The notes beneath the pieces were generated by a model, which saw only the letters and a program-made list of their open reading frames with translations, did no database searches and was not told the origin of the DNA. The position numbers and the translations under genes were made by a program. Positions 5,952 through 8,056 of a DNA stretch of 8,056 nucleotides are shown piece after piece (position 1 is the stretch's first letter; every line of letters begins with the position of its first letter). This DNA comes from Micromonosporaceae bacterium. GTDB lineage: Bacteria; Actinomycetota; Actinomycetes; Mycobacteriales; Micromonosporaceae. The stretch is from contig JADGGF010000190.1 in the NCBI GenBank assembly GCA_019690055.1, positions 1 to 8,056 on the forward strand. Direction: 5' to 3'.

Positions 5952-6512
5952 TCAGTCCGGGTACACGTGGGGGCTGCGGCGCTCCAGCAGCACGACGTCG
6001 CGCCACTCGCCGCCGGGTCGCTGCATGCGGCCCGGGTGGTGCCGGTATCCGATCACTCGGAACCCGGCCTTCTCGTGCAGGCGCAGGCTGGCCACGTTCT
6101 CGGGAAAGATGCCCGCCTGGATCGTCCAGATGCCGCCCGCCTCCGTCGAGGCGATCAGCCTCTGCAGCAGGAGCAGGCCGACGCCCCGCCGGTGCACGGC
6201 GGGATCGACGTACACGGAGTTCTCCACGACTCCCGCGTAGACGCAGCGACCGGACACCCTGGACACGGCCACCCACCCGAGCACGGTGTCGTTCTCATCG
6301 ACCGCGACGAACCGGTGCTCAGGCAGCTTGCCGCGGTCGAACTCCTCCCAACTGGGCGCGACGGTCTCGAAACTCGCCAGATCGGTATCCAGCCCCGCCT
6401 GGTAGATGCGCAGGACCGCCGGCCCGTCGGCGGCGGTCATCGGTCGTACGGTCACCGGCCGTACGGTCGTCGGCCGATCGGTCGGTCGAACGGTCTCAGT
6501 CATCGCCGTCAT
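5952..6512 (-). CDS. PAT/Bar/ArsN1-like GNAT N-acetyltransferase
   Basis: This 186-residue acetyltransferase is predicted to move acetyl from acetyl-CoA to a small amine; relatives acetylate phosphinothricin, methionine sulfoximine or arsinothricin. The GNAT core begins at VTVRPMTAADGPAVLRIYQ (20-38). SFETVAPSWEEF (47-58), VENSVYVDP with the family glutamate at E97, and the acetyl-CoA loop HRRGVGL (107-113) all match the PAT family. So does the C-terminal part IFPENVASLRLHEKAGF followed by GGEWRDVVLLER. The first 24 residues are an unusual extension made of repeated TVRP-like units encoded by tandem DNA repeats, so the true start may be M4, V20 (GTG) or M25 (6440); none has a good ribosome-binding site. 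It is divergent from padR and may share its operators. The ArsN1 assignment is attractive because an arsR lies nearby, but the two are not in one operon. Confidence 0.85.
   Translation of the reverse strand: MTAMTETVRPTDRPTTVRPVTVRPMTAADGPAVLRIYQAGLDTDLASFETVAPSWEEFDRGKLPEHRFVAVDENDTVLGWVAVSRVSGRCVYAGVVENSVYVDPAVHRRGVGLLLLQRLIASTEAGGIWTIQAGIFPENVASLRLHEKAGFRVIGYRHHPGRMQRPGGEWRDVVLLERRSPHVYPD
6442..6495. repeat. Tandem GGYCGNNCGGTC micro-repeats at the 5' end of the acetyltransferase
   Basis: Four units follow each other: GGTCGTACGGTCACC (6442-6456), GGCCGTACGGTCGTC (6457-6471), GGCCGATCGGTC (6472-6483) and GGTCGAACGGTC (6484-6495). Unit lengths of 15 and 12 keep the reading frame and encode repeated V-R-P/D-R-P residues on the minus strand. 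If translation really starts at 6440, these repeats would be untranslated leader or promoter DNA. Confidence 0.7.
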
Positions 6513-6530
6513 CTTGTCACGAGGCTGACC

Positions 6531-6559
6531 TTGATCGCGGGATAGTTACCGTGTAACCA
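6531..6559 (+). promoter_or_regulatory. Candidate padR-operon promoter
   Basis: TTGATC (6531-6536) and TAACCA (6554-6559) are 17 bp apart and lie 55 bp before the padR start. The -10 element falls within the palindromic repeats at 6546-6570, which would let a repressor block RNA polymerase directly. The match to consensus is moderate. Confidence 0.4.
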
Positions 6560-6574
6560 TTACTCGGTAACCAT
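6546..6574. promoter_or_regulatory. Tandem TTAC-N3-GTAA operators, probably for PadR
   Basis: Two palindromes, TTAC-CGT-GTAA (6546-6556) and TTAC-TCG-GTAA (6560-6570), sit within a 14-bp direct repeat (TACCGTGTAACCAT, then TACTCGGTAACCAT; 11 of 14 bases match). The region is the only AT-richer stretch in the 102-bp gap between two divergent genes. Palindromes of this kind beside a PadR gene usually serve autoregulation; the specific assignment is inferred. Confidence 0.55.
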
Positions 6575-6614
6575 CGCGGCCCCGGTTGGGGGTCATCGAG
6601 CCGAGGGGCGAACC

Positions 6615-7235
6615 ATGTCCGTGAAGCACGCGCTGCTCGCGCTGCTGTCGTGGCGACCGTCCACGACGTACCAGTTGCGCAAGGACTTCGACGCGTCGAC
6701 CGGCCAGGCCTGGCCGCTGAACATCGGCCAGGTCTCCACGACGCTGCAGCGCCTGGAGCGCGACGGCCTGGTCGTCCGCGAAGGCGGGCCGAGCGACGAC
6801 CCCTCGGCGCCCGGACAGTGGCGGCTCACCGACGCCGGACGCGAGGAGGTGGCCGCCTGGTGGCGCCGCCCGGTTCCCCGGGCCGACCGCGGCCGGGACG
6901 AACTCGTCATCAAGCTGGCCCTGGCGGCCGTCGTGCCGGGGGTAGACGTCGCCGATCTCGTTCAGCGGCAACGATCGGCGATCCAGCGCACCCTGCACGA
7001 CCTGACCCGGCTCCGCCGGGACACCGACCCCGAGGACCTGCCCGCCCGGCTCGTGCTCAGCAACCACATCTTCGCCGCCGAGGCGGACCTGCGCTGGCTG
7101 GACGAGGTGGAGGAGACGCTGCTGCGAGCGAGGCGGCGACCGAGCCCGGCCCGACGCCCCGGGAAAGCCACCAGGTCCACACAGGACACACCCGCTGAGT
7201 CCACAGAGGAAGTTTCCACCCGGAGCACGGCATGA
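6615..7235 (+). CDS. PadR-family transcriptional repressor
   Basis: This 206-residue protein has an N-terminal PadR winged helix and a C-terminal helical dimerisation domain. The opening SVKHALLALLSWRPSTTYQLRKDF (residues 2-25) and the recognition part NIGQVSTTLQRLERDGLV (about 36-53) are typical. The wing carries PGQWRLTDAGREEVAAWW, with the LTxxGR signature. Residues about 90-175 form helices (RDELVIKLALAAV, then LSNHIFAAEADLRWLDEVEETLL), as in the Vir_act_alpha_C-type domain. The last 30 residues are a disordered Thr/Ser/Glu-rich tail. The ATG at 6615 has GAGGGG at 6603-6608. The stop overlaps the ABC ATPase start (ATGA at 7232-7235), so it almost certainly controls the transporter genes in its own operon, and perhaps the divergent acetyltransferase, in response to an unknown toxic ligand. 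Confidence 0.92.
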   Translation: MSVKHALLALLSWRPSTTYQLRKDFDASTGQAWPLNIGQVSTTLQRLERDGLVVREGGPSDDPSAPGQWRLTDAGREEVAAWWRRPVPRADRGRDELVIKLALAAVVPGVDVADLVQRQRSAIQRTLHDLTRLRRDTDPEDLPARLVLSNHIFAAEADLRWLDEVEETLLRARRRPSPARRPGKATRSTQDTPAESTEEVSTRSTA

Positions 7236-7981
7236 ACACCCACCATCCTCCGACGACGCCAGCACAACCGGTCCTCGAGATGCGCCGGGCCTCGCGCGTG
7301 CACGGCGAGGGAGCCCGTACGGTCCGCGCGCTGGTCGACGCCGACCTCGTCCTGCGTCCCGGCGAGTTCGTCGCGGTCATGGGCCCGTCGGGGTCTGGGA
7401 AATCGACGCTGCTGCACCTCGCCGGCGGCCTCGACACGCCCACCTCCGGGCAGGTGCTCGTCGAGGGGACGGACCTCGCGCGGCTCAGCGTCACCCAGCG
7501 CGCCGTCCTGCGGCGACGCTCCATCGGATACGTATTTCAGGACTTCAACCTCCTGCCCGCGCTGACCGCGGCCGAGAACGTGGCGTTCCCGCTCGAGCTC
7601 GACGGCTGGTCCGTCCGTCAGGCCCGGAAGGCGGCGCTGGCCGTGCTGGCCGAGACCGGCGTGGCCGACCTCGCCGACCGGCGACCCGAGGACATGTCCG
7701 GCGGCCAGGCGCAGCGGGTCGCGATCGCCCGGGCCCTCGTGGGACCACGCCGCCTGCTGCTCGCCGACGAACCCACCGGGGCGCTGGACTCGAACACCGG
7801 AACCGAGATCATGCAGGTGTTGCGCGAGCGGGCCGACCGGGGAGCCGCCGTGCTCATGGTCACGCACGAGGCGCGCTTCGCCGCCTGGGCCGACCGGACC
7901 GTGTTCCTCCGGGACGGCCGGATCGTCGACGAGACCGGGCCATCGGACCCGGCTGAGCTGCTGGCCGAGGGGGCACGGTGA
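7232..7981 (+). CDS. ABC-transporter ATP-binding protein (MacB/LolD-type)
   Basis: This 249-residue ATPase powers an ABC transporter at the inner face of the membrane. It has Walker A GPSGSGKST (51-59), a Q-loop in YVFQDFNLLPALTAAENV, the signature MSGGQAQRVAIARAL from 155 (Met replaces the usual Leu of LSGGQ), Walker B LLLADEPTGALD with D179 and E180, and the switch histidine H212 in MVTHE. The FQxFNLLPxLTAxENV and DEPTGALD pattern is that of the MacB/LolD/FtsE group, which works with FtsX-like permeases in drug or lipid export or membrane stress. It overlaps padR (ATGA) and its stop overlaps the next start (GTGA at 7978-7981). About 15 N-terminal residues (His/Pro/Thr rich) precede the domain. 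The substrate is not apparent. Confidence 0.95.
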   Translation: MNTHHPPTTPAQPVLEMRRASRVHGEGARTVRALVDADLVLRPGEFVAVMGPSGSGKSTLLHLAGGLDTPTSGQVLVEGTDLARLSVTQRAVLRRRSIGYVFQDFNLLPALTAAENVAFPLELDGWSVRQARKAALAVLAETGVADLADRRPEDMSGGQAQRVAIARALVGPRRLLLADEPTGALDSNTGTEIMQVLRERADRGAAVLMVTHEARFAAWADRTVFLRDGRIVDETGPSDPAELLAEGAR

Positions 7982-8056
7982 GCGCTCCATCGTCCGCCGC
8001 GCCCGGCGCACCCTCGCCCGCGGCACCCTGGCCGACCGCGCCCTCCCCCGCAGCAC
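7978..8056 (+). CDS. Probable start of the partner permease (cut by window end)
   Basis: A GTG at 7978 overlaps the ATPase stop (GTGA) and opens a frame to the window end, giving a Ser/Ala/Pro-rich N-terminus (MSAPSSAAPGAPSP and so on). The position is where an FtsX-like permease would be expected. No hydrophobic segment is yet seen. Codon statistics favour a different frame over these 75 bases, so both the start and the frame are uncertain. Confidence 0.4.
   Translation, partial: MSAPSSAAPGAPSPAAPWPTAPSPAA

Noticed and set aside
6962..8056. Very long antisense frame (364 codons) under padR and the ABC ATPase
   Set aside because: The sense strand carries a complete set of ATPase motifs. The antisense frame is open only because GC-rich codons rarely give stops, and it has no recognisable motif.
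1..8056. CRISPR array, tRNA or rRNA gene, insertion sequence or integrase
   Set aside because: No regularly spaced repeats, no tRNA-like cloverleaf with a CCA end, and no transposase or integrase motif was seen on either strand.

Overview
The window is high-GC, densely packed DNA of actinomycete type: GC-ending codons dominate, GTG starts are common, and several genes overlap their neighbour by an ATGA or GTGA junction. It shows eight well supported genes, three weaker or partial ones and one small gene, in three blocks.

Block 1 (1-4601, all + strand) is the most unusual. The tail of an unidentified gene is followed by a GT4-like glycosyltransferase (132-1145), a 330-residue protein that I read as a catalytic-core-only alanyl-tRNA-synthetase paralogue (1142-2134), and an aminoglycoside/hydroxyurea-type small-molecule kinase (2131-3054). 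The last three are joined by overlapping stop/start codons, so they are almost certainly one operon. After a 257-bp gap comes a complete seryl-tRNA synthetase (3312-4601) whose motif 3 does not look like the usual actinobacterial housekeeping enzyme. Two aminoacyl-tRNA-synthetase relatives beside a glycosyltransferase and a kinase suggest an accessory pathway that uses activated or tRNA-bound amino acids, for example specialised metabolism or its self-resistance. That reading is inference: no aminoacyl transferase is visible in the window.

Block 2 (about 4602-5897) begins with a hairpin between the convergent serS and arsR genes. It contains a minus-strand ArsR-family repressor (4714-5070) with cysteine pairs suited to As(III) or another soft metal. 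A 112-bp AT-richer divergent control region follows, then a 56-codon small membrane protein (5183-5353) and a probable hypothetical protein (5403-5897) on the + strand. No arsenic pump or reductase is present.

Block 3 (5952-8056) has a minus-strand PAT/Bar/ArsN1-like N-acetyltransferase (5952-6512) divergent from a PadR repressor (6615-7235). The PadR gene overlaps an ABC-transporter ATPase (7232-7981), which in turn overlaps a probable permease start at 7978 cut by the window edge. The 102-bp divergent region carries two tandem TTAC-N3-GTAA palindromes 14 bp apart. These are good candidates for the PadR operator and may control both directions.
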